A DNA stretch of 64,000 nt, taken from the NCBI RefSeq assembly GCF_001570545.1, contig NZ_BBXD01000008.1:765610-829609 (forward strand), read 5' to 3'. Origin of the DNA: Herbidospora mongoliensis. Lineage in GTDB: Bacteria; Actinomycetota; Actinomycetes; Streptosporangiales; Streptosporangiaceae. The notes beneath the pieces are model-generated. The model worked only from the letters and a program-made list of their open reading frames with translations. It ran no database searches and was not told the origin of the DNA. This document shows, in pieces, positions 18,044 through 27,794 of the stretch (position 1 is its first letter; every line of letters starts with the position of its first letter). The position numbers and the translations under genes are program-made.

Positions 18044-18433
18044 GTGCGCGATTATCAAGGGGTGGACGGATACTTCGGGTCGTACGCCATCGTGGCCGTG
18101 CTGCTGGCTATCGGGGCGGCGATCTTCGCGGGCGCGCTGCTGATCAACCGGCTGCTGCGCCCCGACAACCCGACCGAGGCCAAACTGACCACCTACGAGT
18201 GCGGCGTCGACCCCGTCGGCGACGGCTGGGCCCAGTCACAGGTCAGGTACTACGTCTTCACCTATCTCTACGTCGTCTTCGCGGTCGACGCCGTTTTCCT
18301 GTTCCCCTGGGCGACCGTGTTCGCCGCGCCCGGGTTCGGTATGACCACCCTCGTCGAGATGTTCGTGTTCCTGGCGTTCATCGCCCTCGGCATCGTCTAC
18401 GCGTGGCGCAAGCGCGTTCTGACTTGGACGTGA
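18044..18433 (+). CDS. nuoA: NADH-quinone oxidoreductase subunit A-like
   Basis: 129 residues with three membrane helices and the NuoA motif KLTTYECGVDPVGDGWAQ on the loop near the quinone site. It starts at GTG 18044; a GTG at 18062 is an in-frame alternative with a poorly spaced AAGG. It is the first gene of nuoABCH, which is tightly packed. This is probably the partial, second actinobacterial complex-I-like cluster, because no nuoD-G follow. Confidence 0.9.
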   Translation: MRDYQGVDGYFGSYAIVAVLLAIGAAIFAGALLINRLLRPDNPTEAKLTTYECGVDPVGDGWAQSQVRYYVFTYLYVVFAVDAVFLFPWATVFAAPGFGMTTLVEMFVFLAFIALGIVYAWRKRVLTWT

Positions 18434-18436
18434 CCC

Positions 18437-18934
18437 ATGGTTGACCTCCCCACCCCGACGTTCCGGCCTCCCGGCGGCCCCGCCGCCCGGCTGGCGCCGA
18501 AGCCGATGAAGTTCGTGCTGAACTGGGGCCGCCGCTACTCGCTGTGGGTCTTCAACTTCGGCCTGGCCTGCTGCGCGATCGAGTTCATCGCCACCTCGAT
18601 GAGCCGCCACGACTTCATCCGCTTCGGGGTCATCCCGTTCGCCAACGGCCCCCGCCAGGCCGACCTGATGATCGTCTCCGGTACGGTCACCGACAAGATG
18701 GCCCCCGCCGTGCTGCGCCTCTACGAGCAGATGCCCGATCCCAAATACGTCATCTCGTTCGGCGCCTGCTCCAACACCGGCGGCCCCTACTGGGACTCCT
18801 ACTGCGTCACCAAGGGCGTCGACCAGATCATCCCGGTCGACGTCTACGTGCCGGGCTGCCCGCCCCGGCCCGAGGCGCTGCTCAACGGCATCATGAAGCT
18901 GCAGGAGAAGATCGCGGCGGAGGGCATGGCGTGA
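18437..18934 (+). CDS. nuoB: NADH-quinone oxidoreductase subunit B-like (4Fe-4S N2)
   Basis: 165 residues. All N2 cluster ligands are present: the tandem Cys in [19 protein letters not shown], the Cys of [10 protein letters not shown] and the Cys of [14 protein letters not shown]. In complex I this subunit passes electrons from N2 to quinone against NuoD, which is absent here. It lies 3 bp after nuoA, and its stop TGA overlaps the GTG of nuoC. Confidence 0.92.
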   Translation: MVDLPTPTFRPPGGPAARLAPKPMKFVLNWGRRYSLWVFNFGLACCAIEFIATSMSRHDFIRFGVIPFANGPRQADLMIVSGTVTDKMAPAVLRLYEQMPDPKYVISFGACSNTGGPYWDSYCVTKGVDQIIPVDVYVPGCPPRPEALLNGIMKLQEKIAAEGMA

Positions 18935-19452
18935 TTCTCGATGAGTTCGGCTCCCGGGTGGTGATCTCCGAGTCCTTCGGCGAGACGACCGCTGACGTCG
19001 GTCCCGGCGACTGGATCGAGGTCCTCACCTTCTGCCGCGATGACGGGTTCACCTTCTTCGACTGGCTCACCGCCGTCGACGACCCGCCCGAAGGTTTCGC
19101 CGTCGTCGCCCACCTCGCCGACCAGGAGAAACACCGTCGTCTGCTGGTACGCGCCCACGTGCCGCTGACCCATCCCGTGCTCCCGACGGCGGTCGGCGTG
19201 TTCCGGGGCGCCGACTGGCACGAGCGGGAGACCTTCGAGATGTTCGGCGTGATCTTCGAGGGCCATCCCGACCTCAAGCCGTTGCTGCTGCCCGACGGCT
19301 TCGAGGGTCACCCGCTCCGCAAGAGTTTCGTGCTGGCCGCCCGGGTCGCCAAGACGTGGCCCGGCGCGAAGGAGCCCGGCGAGTCGAGTTCACCGTCCAG
19401 ACGGAAGATGCTGCCGCCCGGAGTGCCGTCCGACTGGGGGCGCAATGCCTGA
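18931..19452 (+). CDS. nuoC: NADH-quinone oxidoreductase subunit C-like
   Basis: 173 residues from GTG 18931, overlapping nuoB by 4 bp. The NuoC signature is [20 protein letters not shown] then [16 protein letters not shown]. The C-terminal 35 residues are Pro/Ser/Lys-rich. In standard operons nuoD follows; here nuoH follows directly with an 8-bp overlap, so nuoD was never placed there or was lost cleanly. Confidence 0.9.
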   Translation: MILDEFGSRVVISESFGETTADVGPGDWIEVLTFCRDDGFTFFDWLTAVDDPPEGFAVVAHLADQEKHRRLLVRAHVPLTHPVLPTAVGVFRGADWHERETFEMFGVIFEGHPDLKPLLLPDGFEGHPLRKSFVLAARVAKTWPGAKEPGESSSPSRRKMLPPGVPSDWGRNA

Positions 19453-20392
19453 ACTGCTGGAAGTCGCGATCAGACTGGTCGTGATCGTCGGGGTGTTCCT
19501 GCTGCTGCCGCTGATCGTCGGCCAGATGGAACACAAGGTCATGGCCCACATGCAGTCGCGCCTCGGCCCCATGTACGCCGGCGGGTTCCACGGCTGGGCC
19601 CAGCTCATCGCCGACGGCGTCAAGTTCATGCAGAAGGAGGACATCATCCCGGCGGCGGCCGACCGGACCGTCTTCAAGCTCGCCCCCGCCGTGGCCCTGG
19701 TGCCCTATCTGGTCGTCCTCGTCGTGATCCCGGTGGGGCCCGGTCTGCTCGGGGCCGATCTCGACGCCGGGATCTTCTTCGTGCTGGCCGTGATGGGCGT
19801 CGGCGTGCTGGGGTCGATCATGGCCGGGTGGTCGTCCGGCAACAAGTATTCGGTGCTGGGCGGGATGCGGTCGGCGGCGCAGCTCATGTCGTACGAGCTG
19901 CCGCTGGTCCTGGCCGCCGCCAGCGTGGCCATGGCCGCCGGGACACTCTCGCTCCAGGGCATCGTGGAGGCCTGGGAGCCCTGGTGGCTGGCCTGGCAGG
20001 CGATCGGCGCGGTGGTGTTCTTCGTGGCGGGCCTGGCCGAGTTGCGCAGGCCGCCGTTCGACATGCCGATCGCCGAGTCGGAGCTCATCATGGGCCCGAT
20101 GACCGAATACACCGGCATCAGGTTCGCCCTGTTCATGCTGACCGAGTACGCCGGGATCGTGGTCCTGTCGGCGTTGACGACCGTCCTGTTCCTGGGCGGC
20201 TGGCACGGCCCGCTGCTGCCCGGCCCGGTCTGGACCCTGATCAAGGTCTTCGCGCTGGCGTTCGTCGTCATCTGGGTCCGGGTCAGTTTCCCGCGCATGC
20301 GGGAAGACCAGCTTCAGCGGCTCGCCTGGGTCGGCCTGGTGCCTCTCGCGCTGGTGCAGCTCGCGCTGACCGGGGTGGTGAAGGTCCTCTAG
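19445..20392 (+). CDS. nuoH: NADH-quinone oxidoreductase subunit H-like
   Basis: 315 residues, about eight membrane helices. NuoH family stretches: [49 protein letters not shown] (conserved acidic loop near the quinone cavity) and [14 protein letters not shown]. It is the last gene of the first nuo block. Its stop is immediately next to the stop of the opposite-strand kinase gene. Confidence 0.93.
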   Translation: MPELLEVAIRLVVIVGVFLLLPLIVGQMEHKVMAHMQSRLGPMYAGGFHGWAQLIADGVKFMQKEDIIPAAADRTVFKLAPAVALVPYLVVLVVIPVGPGLLGADLDAGIFFVLAVMGVGVLGSIMAGWSSGNKYSVLGGMRSAAQLMSYELPLVLAAASVAMAAGTLSLQGIVEAWEPWWLAWQAIGAVVFFVAGLAELRRPPFDMPIAESELIMGPMTEYTGIRFALFMLTEYAGIVVLSALTTVLFLGGWHGPLLPGPVWTLIKVFALAFVVIWVRVSFPRMREDQLQRLAWVGLVPLALVQLALTGVVKVL

Positions 20393-21802
20393 CTAGTGGA
20401 CGATCCGCAGCATGATGTCCGACGCGGTCGGCCGGTTCTGCGGGTTCTTGTCCAGGCAGGAGGCCGCGAGGTCCCGTAACGAGGGCGGCAGCCGCATCAG
20501 GTCGGGCTGGTGGTTGATGATCCGGTTGAGGATCGCCGGGATGGTGTCCTCGCCGAACGCGTTCTTGCCCGACGCCGCGAACACCATCGTGGCCGCCCAC
20601 GCGAAGATATCGGTCTCCGGCCCGACCACCCGGCCGCCGACCTGCTCGGGCGACATGTAGGCGGGGGTGCCCATGACCTGGCTCGCGGTCGCGTTGACCT
20701 GGTCGAGCGCCTTGGCGATGCCGAAGTCGATCACGCGCGGCCCGTCGGAGCCGATCAGCACGTTGCTGGGCTTGAAGTCGCGGTGCACGATCCCCGCCTT
20801 GTGGATCGCGGCCAGCGCGCCCGACGTCGCGAGCGCGAGCCGGGTCAGCCCGTCTTCGTTGCGGGGACCCTGGTCCTTGACGAGCTGCTCCAGCGACACG
20901 CCCTCGACGTATTCCGACACGACATAGGCCAGGTCGTCGGTGATGTTCACGTCGAGCACCCGGGCCGTGGAGAACGGCGCCACCCGGCGGGCCGCGTCGA
21001 CCTCACGCAGGAACCGCGCCTGGGCGTCCTTGTCCTTGGCCATGTGGGCGTGCAGCACCTTGACGGCGACCTTCCGCCCCCGCTGGTCGACACACAGGTG
21101 GACGGCCCCCTGACCGCCCTGCCCGAGATCCCCGATCACCTGGTAGGGCCCGATGAACTTCGGCCCATGCCCGCTGCGGGGCTGCGGCCCCATCGTCGAG
21201 GGATGGGTCGGCTGCGTGTAGGGCCGGGGAGGGGGCGTCATCATGTGCGGCGGTGGCGGCGTGTTCATGTGCTGCTGCTGCGGGGGATAGGCCGGCCGCG
21301 GCGGCTGATGCGTCTGCTGGGGGTGCTGCTGAGGGTGATGCTGCGGCGGGTAGGCCGGCCGGGGCGGCGGCATGTGCATCGGCCGCTGCTGGTGCTGCGG
21401 CTGCGGCTGCTGCTGGACGGGCTGCCAGGCGTGGCCCGGCTCGAACACGCTCCGCCGGATGATCAACGTGTTGGCCAGCCCGCCGAACCAGCCCGCGAGC
21501 AGTCCCAGCGTCGTCGTCGTGTCCAGCCAGGTCGGCATCATGTCGATTTCTTCGTAGCTGCCGATGGCGATGAAGAAGACGATGAAGTTCAGGGCGTAGA
21601 AACCGGTGGCGACGACCAGCCAGGGGCTGCGCTTCTTGGCCGCGGCGTACCCGATCACGAACGGTGTGCCGAACCCGCAAGTGAACAGTGGAACCAGCGC
21701 CCACACCCAGGAGACAGCCGCGTTCGGCGCGGGCTTCTGCGGCTGCTGCGGCGGTTGCCAGTACGGATGCACAGCGCGAACAATACGTACTTCCGACGGC
21801 AA
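20393..21802 (-). CDS. Membrane-linked Ser/Thr protein kinase inserted in the nuo cluster
   Basis: 469 residues. The N-terminal about 110 residues hold several hydrophobic helices (WVWALVPLFTCGFGTPFVIG..), then a long Pro/Gln/His-rich linker (about 115-210), then a Hanks-type kinase domain to the C-terminus: glycine loop LGQGGQGAVHL (about 222), VAVKVLH (Lys about 243), HRDFKPSNVLI (about 337), DFG (about 358), GTPAYMSPEQV. No extracellular PASTA domain is present. Start is uncertain: TTG at 21802 with AGAGG 3 nt upstream, or GTG at 21772. It lies 9 nt after the HhH protein gene, with which it shares the N-terminal membrane domain. Target proteins unknown; regulation of the surrounding complex-I-like system is speculation. 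Confidence 0.88.
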   Translation of the reverse strand: MPSEVRIVRAVHPYWQPPQQPQKPAPNAAVSWVWALVPLFTCGFGTPFVIGYAAAKKRSPWLVVATGFYALNFIVFFIAIGSYEEIDMMPTWLDTTTTLGLLAGWFGGLANTLIIRRSVFEPGHAWQPVQQQPQPQHQQRPMHMPPPRPAYPPQHHPQQHPQQTHQPPRPAYPPQQQHMNTPPPPHMMTPPPRPYTQPTHPSTMGPQPRSGHGPKFIGPYQVIGDLGQGGQGAVHLCVDQRGRKVAVKVLHAHMAKDKDAQARFLREVDAARRVAPFSTARVLDVNITDDLAYVVSEYVEGVSLEQLVKDQGPRNEDGLTRLALATSGALAAIHKAGIVHRDFKPSNVLIGSDGPRVIDFGIAKALDQVNATASQVMGTPAYMSPEQVGGRVVGPETDIFAWAATMVFAASGKNAFGEDTIPAILNRIINHQPDLMRLPPSLRDLAASCLDKNPQNRPTASDIMLRIVH

Positions 21803-21811
21803 GCGCCTCTA

Positions 21812-22432
21812 TTACGGGAGATAGACGCCGTATTCGGAGAGCTCATCATTCAATGTGACCGGCAGTTCCAGCAGGTCCGACAGGTCCTCGGCCGACGTGA
21901 ACGTAACTGTGCGGCTACGCGCCTCCAGCACCCGTTCGATCAGATCGGGCGTCATCCCGGGAACGGTCCTGAGCACGATCGCGGGCGCGTGGTTCATGTC
22001 GACCAGCCCGCCGTCGTCGAACCGCAGTCCCAGGTCGGGCCGGCCGACCCCTAACCGCCGCGCCCGGCCCGGATTCCGATCGGCCAGCGCCCGCGCCTCC
22101 CGCCGCAGCAGCCGCGCCCGCTCGAACGGGCAGGCGGGCCCGAACACCTTCTTCCTGACCGTGAACGCGTGGAGCGTTCCGCCCAGCCACGACACGAAGA
22201 GGCCCAGCACCATCACCACGGCCCAGATCCCGGAGACGGTCCCCGTCGCGTTGCCGATGAGGAGCCAGGCGGCCATCGAGGTGGCGTACAGAAGCCCGGA
22301 AAGGGCCAGCCACCAGCTGCGCCGCCAGAAAGCGGCCCACAGGAAGGTGAACGGCGTCGCGAAACCAATAGTGACCAGGGGCGCCACCGCCCACAGAAGT
22401 CCGCGAGCCGCCGACTGCGGCACCTGGTCCAT
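21812..22432 (-). CDS. Membrane protein with helix-hairpin-helix C-terminus
   Basis: 206 residues. The first about 110 residues (LLWAVAPLVTIGFATPFTFLWAAF..SWLGGTLHAFTVRKKVFGP) match the membrane domain of the adjacent kinase in helix order and in the closing R-R/K-x-VF pattern. The C-terminal about 60 residues form a ComEA/DUF655-like HhH (LRTVPGMTPDLIERVLEARS..FTSAEDLSDLL). HhH pairs usually bind DNA non-specifically, but in this family they can be protein-interaction elements. It is first in a two-gene unit with the kinase, divergent from nuoI. Function not known. Confidence 0.7.
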   Translation of the reverse strand: MDQVPQSAARGLLWAVAPLVTIGFATPFTFLWAAFWRRSWWLALSGLLYATSMAAWLLIGNATGTVSGIWAVVMVLGLFVSWLGGTLHAFTVRKKVFGPACPFERARLLRREARALADRNPGRARRLGVGRPDLGLRFDDGGLVDMNHAPAIVLRTVPGMTPDLIERVLEARSRTVTFTSAEDLSDLLELPVTLNDELSEYGVYLP

Positions 22433-22531
22433 ATGCGAAGGATACGGACTTTCTGTCTCGACCTGGAGAAAACCGAAAGGGCCGGGTCGTCACATTCACG
22501 GGGACCCTCTTCTAGGGGATGATGTTGGATC

Positions 22532-23377
22532 GTGGCGCGCATACCAGGAACAGGCCTGGCCAAAGGCTTGGCCGTAACGCTGCGACACATGCTCAGTCGC
22601 TCCGTGACGCAGCAATACCCAGAGGTCCGCCCGGACCTTCCGCCCCGATCCCGCGGCGTGATCGCGCTGGTCGAGGAGAACTGCACGTCGTGCATGCTCT
22701 GTGCACGGGAGTGCCCCGACTGGTGCATCTACATCGACTCCCACAAGGAGACCCTGCCCGCACCCGAAGGCGGCCGTCCCCGGCAACGGAACGTGCTCGA
22801 CCGCTTCGCCATCGACTTCTCGCTGTGCATGTACTGCGGGATCTGCATCGAGGTGTGCCCGTTCGACGCGCTCTTCTGGGCCCCGGAGTTCGAATACGCC
22901 GAAGGCGACATCCGCAACCTCCTCCACGAGAAAGACCGGCTGGGCGAGTGGGCGGCCAGCGTCCCGGTGCCGCCTCGACACGAGGACAACGCCGAACCTC
23001 CGAAGGAACTGACGGCCAGTCGCAAGCCTCCTCGCGGCCCGGGAGGCCCCGGCACGCCGAAGCCCGAAACACCCGCGGAGAGTTCCGACGCCCCGAAAGC
23101 CCAGCCGTCGCCGCCCGAAGCGGAGGGTTCCGGGGAGACCAAGGCCCGCGCCCCACGCGACGCCACGACGACTCCGGCGGAGACCAAAGCGCGTCCGCCG
23201 CGCGATGTGCGATCGATCCGGCCACCGGGGCGGTTGCCTGAGTCGAGGACATCTGCGGAGCGATCGTCTTCAGACGCCGATGAACCGGGTCGGCCGGGGA
23301 AGCCGGGCGGCTCTTCGGATTCAGCGGAATCGGGGGAGCCGGGGGGCGGGGAGCGGTCCGATGAGGAGGGGCCGTGA
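22532..23377 (+). CDS. nuoI: NADH-quinone oxidoreductase subunit I-like with disordered C-terminal extension
   Basis: 281 residues from GTG 22532. Two 4Fe-4S motifs are intact: [12 protein letters not shown] (about 51-62) and [12 protein letters not shown] (about 98-109). The normal NuoI core ends near residue 155. The remaining about 125 residues are Pro/Ser/Glu/Lys/Arg-rich with no fold visible (for example [18 protein letters not shown]). It reads out from its own promoter region (22433-22531), because the two preceding genes are on the other strand. It overlaps nuoJ by 4 bp. Confidence 0.9.
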   Translation: MARIPGTGLAKGLAVTLRHMLSRSVTQQYPEVRPDLPPRSRGVIALVEENCTSCMLCARECPDWCIYIDSHKETLPAPEGGRPRQRNVLDRFAIDFSLCMYCGICIEVCPFDALFWAPEFEYAEGDIRNLLHEKDRLGEWAASVPVPPRHEDNAEPPKELTASRKPPRGPGGPGTPKPETPAESSDAPKAQPSPPEAEGSGETKARAPRDATTTPAETKARPPRDVRSIRPPGRLPESRTSAERSSSDADEPGRPGKPGGSSDSAESGEPGGGERSDEEGP

Positions 23378-23907
23378 GCGGTGTCGGCTTCTGGCCGCCG
23401 TCCACGCTTGAGGTTGTCTTTCTGCTGCTCGGGCTGGTCGCCGTCGGTTCGGCGCTGATGGTGGTGACCACCAAGCAACTGGTGCACGCCGCGCTGTGGC
23501 TGGTGGTCTGTTTCGGGGCGCTGGCCGGGTGTTATCTCGTGCTGACGGCCGAGTTCGTCGCGTGGGTGCAGGTGCTGATCTACGTCGGCGCCGTTGTGGT
23601 GCTGCTGCTGTTCGGGATCATGCTGACGCGAGCGCCCATCGGGCGCAGTGACGATCTCGACTCCGGTAATCGGGTGGCTGCGGCGGTCGTCGCCGTGGCC
23701 ACCGCCGGAGTGCTGGTCAGTGTCGTCGTGGGCGGTTTTCAGCACGCTTACGCGGATCTTCAGCCCGGTGCCGGATCGGCGGAAACACTCGGTGCGAGCA
23801 TCTTCCGGAACTGGGTGCTCCCGTTCGAGGCGCTCTCGGTGCTGCTGCTGGCCGCGCTGATCGGGGCGATCGTGCTGTCGCGTACCGACATCAAGGGCCG
23901 GGGGTGA
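23374..23907 (+). CDS. nuoJ: NADH-quinone oxidoreductase subunit J-like
   Basis: 177 residues, about five membrane helices, with the NuoJ core [21 protein letters not shown] and a C-terminal helix ending [10 protein letters not shown]. The GTG start overlaps the nuoI stop. It is a membrane-arm subunit linking the quinone module to the antiporter-like pumps. Confidence 0.9.
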   Translation: MSGVGFWPPSTLEVVFLLLGLVAVGSALMVVTTKQLVHAALWLVVCFGALAGCYLVLTAEFVAWVQVLIYVGAVVVLLLFGIMLTRAPIGRSDDLDSGNRVAAAVVAVATAGVLVSVVVGGFQHAYADLQPGAGSAETLGASIFRNWVLPFEALSVLLLAALIGAIVLSRTDIKGRG

Positions 23908-23911
23908 GGGC

Positions 23912-24220
23912 GTGCACGTCGTCTATCCCGCCGTCGTGGCCGCGCTCCTGTTCTCCATCGGGGTGTACGGCGTCCTCGCGCGACGCAACACCATCCTCGT
24001 CCTGATGTCGGTCGAGCTCATGCTCAACGCGGTCAACCTCAACCTGATCGCCTTCGACGTCTGGTTGCGGGACGTGCTGCACTCCGGCCAGGTCCTGACC
24101 CTGTTCGTGATCGTCATCGCCGCCGCCGAGGTCGGGATCGGGCTGGCCATCGTGCTGGCCGTCTTCAGGACCAGGAAGGCCATCGAACTCGACCGGCTGC
24201 GCGATTTGGGGGAGCCGTGA
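23912..24220 (+). CDS. nuoK: NADH-quinone oxidoreductase subunit K-like
   Basis: 102 residues, three helices. The family core [20 protein letters not shown] contains the conserved membrane Glu in the second helix, and a second acidic residue lies in [15 protein letters not shown] start 4 nt after nuoJ; the stop overlaps the nuoL start (GTGA). Proton-path subunit of the membrane arm. Confidence 0.9.
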   Translation: MHVVYPAVVAALLFSIGVYGVLARRNTILVLMSVELMLNAVNLNLIAFDVWLRDVLHSGQVLTLFVIVIAAAEVGIGLAIVLAVFRTRKAIELDRLRDLGEP

Positions 24221-26043
24221 TCGCCGCGCTCATCGTGGTCCTGCCGTTCGCGGGGGCCCTGCTCGGACTGCTGCTGTCCCGCTACCCGCACGGCCGCAGC
24301 CCCGCGGAGAACCTGGCCGCCAACAAGCGCGCGGCCTGGTTCGGCGTCGTGCCGACCGCGCTGTCGGCCGCGCTCATCGGCTGGCTGGCCTGGGAGAACA
24401 CGCCGTCCACGAACGTGCTGACCGTGATCGACACCGGCGGAATATCGATCACCGTCGGGCTGGAGGTCACCGAACTGTCGGTGCTGACGGCGATGCTCGT
24501 CGGCGTGGTGGCGCTGGCGGTGCAGGTCTACTCGGTGGGATACATGCGGGGCGAGTCCCGCTACCCCTCCTTCAGTGCCTTCATCAGCCTGTTCACCAGC
24601 GCGATGCTGCTGGTCGTGTTCGCCGCCGACCTCATGGTCCTGTACGTCGGCTGGGAGATCATGGGCCTGTGCTCCTACCTCCTGGTCGGGCACTGGTGGG
24701 AGGAGCGGGCCAACTCCCGCGCCGCGATCAAGGCCTTCCTGGTGACGCGCCTGGGTGACGTCGGCTTCCTGTTCGGCATCTTCGTCCTGGGCTTCGCGGC
24801 CGACTCGTTCCGCATCTCCGACATCCTGGCCGCCGACATCCCGCAGTCGACGCTGGTCCTGGCGACGTTGCTGCTGCTCGCGGGCGTGGCCGGCAAGAGC
24901 GCCCAGGTCCCGCTGCACACGTGGCTCCCCGACGCGATGGCGGGCCCGACCCCGATCAGCGCCCTGATCCACGCCGCCACGATGGTGGCGGCCGGCATCT
25001 TCGTGGTGGCCCGCCTCTACGTGCTGTTCCCGCAGCCCACCCTCGACGTGCTGGGCGTGGCCGCCGCGATCGGCATGCTTGGCGCGGCCCTGGCGGCCTT
25101 CGCCCAGAACGACCTGAAACGCGTCCTGGCCTACTCGACGATCAGCCAGCTCGCCTACATGGCCGCCGCCCTGGCCGGCGGCGCCCGCGACGCGGCCGTC
25201 TTCCACCTGGTCACCCACGGCGCCTTCAAGGCCCTGCTGTTCCTGTGCGCCGGCGCGGTCATCCACCACGTGGGCTCGAACCTGCTCCACCACATGGGCG
25301 GCCTGCGCCGCTCGATGCCGGTGACGTTCTGGACCATGACCATCGGCTACGCCGCCCTGATCGGCCTGCCCCCCGCCAGCGGCTTCTTCAGCAAAGACGC
25401 GATCTTGTACGGCCTGGAGCGCTCGACCAGCCCCATCCAGCTCCTCCTCTACGGCTCGGCCCTGCTGACCGTAGGCGTGACCGGCGCTTACGCGACCCGG
25501 GCGTGGCTGATGACCTTCTTCGGCACCGGCAAGATCCAGGCCCTCCCCGAACCCGCCCCCGGCACCGCCCACATCTTCGACGGCCGCGAGGCCCCGCCGT
25601 CGATGCTGTGGCCCTTGGGCGTCCTGGCCGTCCCGGCCCTGCTCCTCGGCTTCACCGACGTCGGCGAGTTCCACCTGGCCCCCGCGGTGACCGCGCTGGT
25701 CGTGGCACTGCTGGGCGCGGCGTTCGTCTACGTGGTCTGGCGCGGGTCGCCCGAACGAGACCCGGCCCGGTTGCTGGGAGCTTTCCGAGACCCGTGCGAG
25801 CAGGCTTTTTACGTCGATCGCCTGTACGCGGCCCTGTTCGTGCGGCCGGTGCTCGCGCTGGCCCGTGGAGTGGTGCGGACCGACGACGGCGTGGTCGACG
25901 GGGCGGTGCGCGGATCCGGGCGGGCGACGGTCGGGCTGTCGGGGCTGCTCCGCCACCTGCAGAACGGCAACGCGCAGCTTTACGTGACGGGGGTGCTCGC
26001 CGGGGTGCTGTTGATCGCGGTCGGGGCGGTGATGCTGGGATGA
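24217..26043 (+). CDS. nuoL: NADH-quinone oxidoreductase subunit L-like (antiporter)
   Basis: 608 residues, the largest antiporter-type subunit. Motifs include [21 protein letters not shown] (conserved Glu), [34 protein letters not shown] and [12 protein letters not shown]. Membrane proton pump subunit at the end of the complex-I arm. The C-terminal lateral region (from about residue 470) is shorter than in E. coli NuoL. A 214-bp non-coding gap follows before nuoM, the only long gap in this half of the cluster. Confidence 0.92.
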   Translation: MIAALIVVLPFAGALLGLLLSRYPHGRSPAENLAANKRAAWFGVVPTALSAALIGWLAWENTPSTNVLTVIDTGGISITVGLEVTELSVLTAMLVGVVALAVQVYSVGYMRGESRYPSFSAFISLFTSAMLLVVFAADLMVLYVGWEIMGLCSYLLVGHWWEERANSRAAIKAFLVTRLGDVGFLFGIFVLGFAADSFRISDILAADIPQSTLVLATLLLLAGVAGKSAQVPLHTWLPDAMAGPTPISALIHAATMVAAGIFVVARLYVLFPQPTLDVLGVAAAIGMLGAALAAFAQNDLKRVLAYSTISQLAYMAAALAGGARDAAVFHLVTHGAFKALLFLCAGAVIHHVGSNLLHHMGGLRRSMPVTFWTMTIGYAALIGLPPASGFFSKDAILYGLERSTSPIQLLLYGSALLTVGVTGAYATRAWLMTFFGTGKIQALPEPAPGTAHIFDGREAPPSMLWPLGVLAVPALLLGFTDVGEFHLAPAVTALVVALLGAAFVYVVWRGSPERDPARLLGAFRDPCEQAFYVDRLYAALFVRPVLALARGVVRTDDGVVDGAVRGSGRATVGLSGLLRHLQNGNAQLYVTGVLAGVLLIAVGAVMLG

Positions 26044-26257
26044 GGATCCAACGCCCTCCGCTGAGACGAACGGCGCGTGCTCCCGGACCGCCCATTGGCA
26101 ACGCGGCGGGTCCGCAGCCTTCACTGAGCGAGTTCACATTGTCGAGACAGCCGCTTGACGCGTGCCAGGCGGCGTTCGCTGACGCGAAAGACGGGTCGCC
26201 TGAGCTTGCCGCATTCGAGGGTGTCGTTCCGCTACGTCGGCGAGTGGTTGGGGTGGT

Positions 26258-27745
26258 GTGGCCGTGAGTGTTCTGCTGGTTGTGCTGCTTGCCGTTCCCC
26301 TGCTGGGGGCCGCCGCCCTGCTCGTTCCCGGGCCGCTGGGCAAGGCGGCGGTGCGGTTCGGGATCCTGGTTTCCGGTGTGGTTTTCGCGGTCTCCGTCGC
26401 GGCGGCTTCCGTGTTCGACTACGCCGATGCCGGGAGCATTCAGGGAAACGTCGACTTCGCCTGGATCCCCGGGCTGGGGGTGCGGTTCCACCTGGGGATC
26501 GACGGGATCTCGCTGCCGCTTGTCGTGCTGACCGCGCTGCTGACCCTGCTGTGCTTCGTCTATCTGGCAGGACACGAACCCGAGCGCGCTCGGGAGTTCG
26601 TCTTCGCGCTGCTGCTGCTCGAACTGGGGATGCTCGGCACGTTCCTCTCGCTCGACCTGCTGCTGTTCTTCGTGTTCTTCGAGGTCGTGCTCATCCCGAT
26701 GTACTTCGTCATCGCCATCTGGGGTGGGCCGGGGCGGCGGGCGGCGGCGTACAAATTCATTCTCTACACGTTGCTCGGGTCGGCCGTGCTGCTGGTCGGG
26801 CTGCTGTTCGTCTGGGCGCAGACCGGGACGCTCGACATGGTCCGGCTCGCGGCCGAGCATCCGATGAGCCGGTCGGCGCAGATCCTCGCGTTCGTGGCCA
26901 TCGGGCTCGGGCTCGCCGTCAAGACGCCGATGTGGCCGCTGCACACCTGGCTGCCCGACGCGCACACCGAGGCCCCGACCGTGGGATCGGTGCTGCTCGC
27001 GGGGGTGCTCCTCAAAATGGGCACCTACGGGTTCGCCCGGGTGGCCATCCCGATCCTGCCCGAGGGCGCCGCCGCCGTCGCGCCGTGGCTGGGGGCGCTG
27101 GCCGTCGTCGGTATCGTCTACGGCGCGCTCGCCTGTCTGGCGCAGCGGGATCTGAAGCGGCTGATCGCCTATTCGTCCGTAGGGCACATGGGGTTCGTCC
27201 TGCTCGGCTTCGCGACGCTCACCCCGGTCGGAATCAACGCCGCCCTCTACGGGAACGTCGCCCACGGGCTGATCACCGGCCTGCTGTTCTTCCTGGTGGG
27301 GGCGCTGAAAGAGCGGCACGGCACCGCTGACCTCGACCAGCTCGGGTCCGGCCTGCTCGGACGGCTGCCCTATGTCGGGTCGTTGCTGACCTTCGCCTGC
27401 GTCGCCTCGCTCGGGCTACCCGGGCTGGCGGGGTTCTGGGGCGAGATGCTCGCCCTCCAGGGTGCCTACGAACCGGCGGCCGGGCTGCCCCGGCCGCTGT
27501 TCCTGACGTTCATGGTGATCGGCGGGCTCGGGGCGGTGCTGACGGCGGCCTACTTCCTGGTCATGCTGTCGAAAGTCACCCACGGCCCGTGGGGCGGGCC
27601 GGGTCCGGGGCTGAAGGACGCCACTCGGGTCGAACTCACCGCTTGGGTACCGCTGGTCGTGCTGATCCTGGTGTTCGGACTGTGGCCTTCGGCACTGCTC
27701 GGCCTGACCACACCGGCTGTGCAGAGCCTTTTGGGGGTGCCGTGA
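26258..27745 (+). CDS. nuoM: NADH-quinone oxidoreductase subunit M-like (antiporter)
   Basis: 495 residues from GTG 26258 (GTG 26264 is also in frame). NuoM hallmarks: FFEVVLIPMYFVIAIWGGPG (conserved Glu), [53 protein letters not shown]. Proton-pumping membrane subunit. Unlike the other nuo genes here it does not overlap its upstream neighbour, so it may also be transcribed from a promoter inside 26044-26257. Confidence 0.93.
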   Translation: MAVSVLLVVLLAVPLLGAAALLVPGPLGKAAVRFGILVSGVVFAVSVAAASVFDYADAGSIQGNVDFAWIPGLGVRFHLGIDGISLPLVVLTALLTLLCFVYLAGHEPERAREFVFALLLLELGMLGTFLSLDLLLFFVFFEVVLIPMYFVIAIWGGPGRRAAAYKFILYTLLGSAVLLVGLLFVWAQTGTLDMVRLAAEHPMSRSAQILAFVAIGLGLAVKTPMWPLHTWLPDAHTEAPTVGSVLLAGVLLKMGTYGFARVAIPILPEGAAAVAPWLGALAVVGIVYGALACLAQRDLKRLIAYSSVGHMGFVLLGFATLTPVGINAALYGNVAHGLITGLLFFLVGALKERHGTADLDQLGSGLLGRLPYVGSLLTFACVASLGLPGLAGFWGEMLALQGAYEPAAGLPRPLFLTFMVIGGLGAVLTAAYFLVMLSKVTHGPWGGPGPGLKDATRVELTAWVPLVVLILVFGLWPSALLGLTTPAVQSLLGVP

Positions 27746-27794
27746 TCCCGCCGGCCGCGTGCTTCCCGCAGGGGCAGGGTTTTGGGGAGGTGTC

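Noticed and set aside
23923-26124. 733-codon antisense frame across nuoK and nuoL
   Set aside because: Polar, repetitive His/Gln/Gly/Arg-rich sequence mirroring membrane-protein codons on the other strand.
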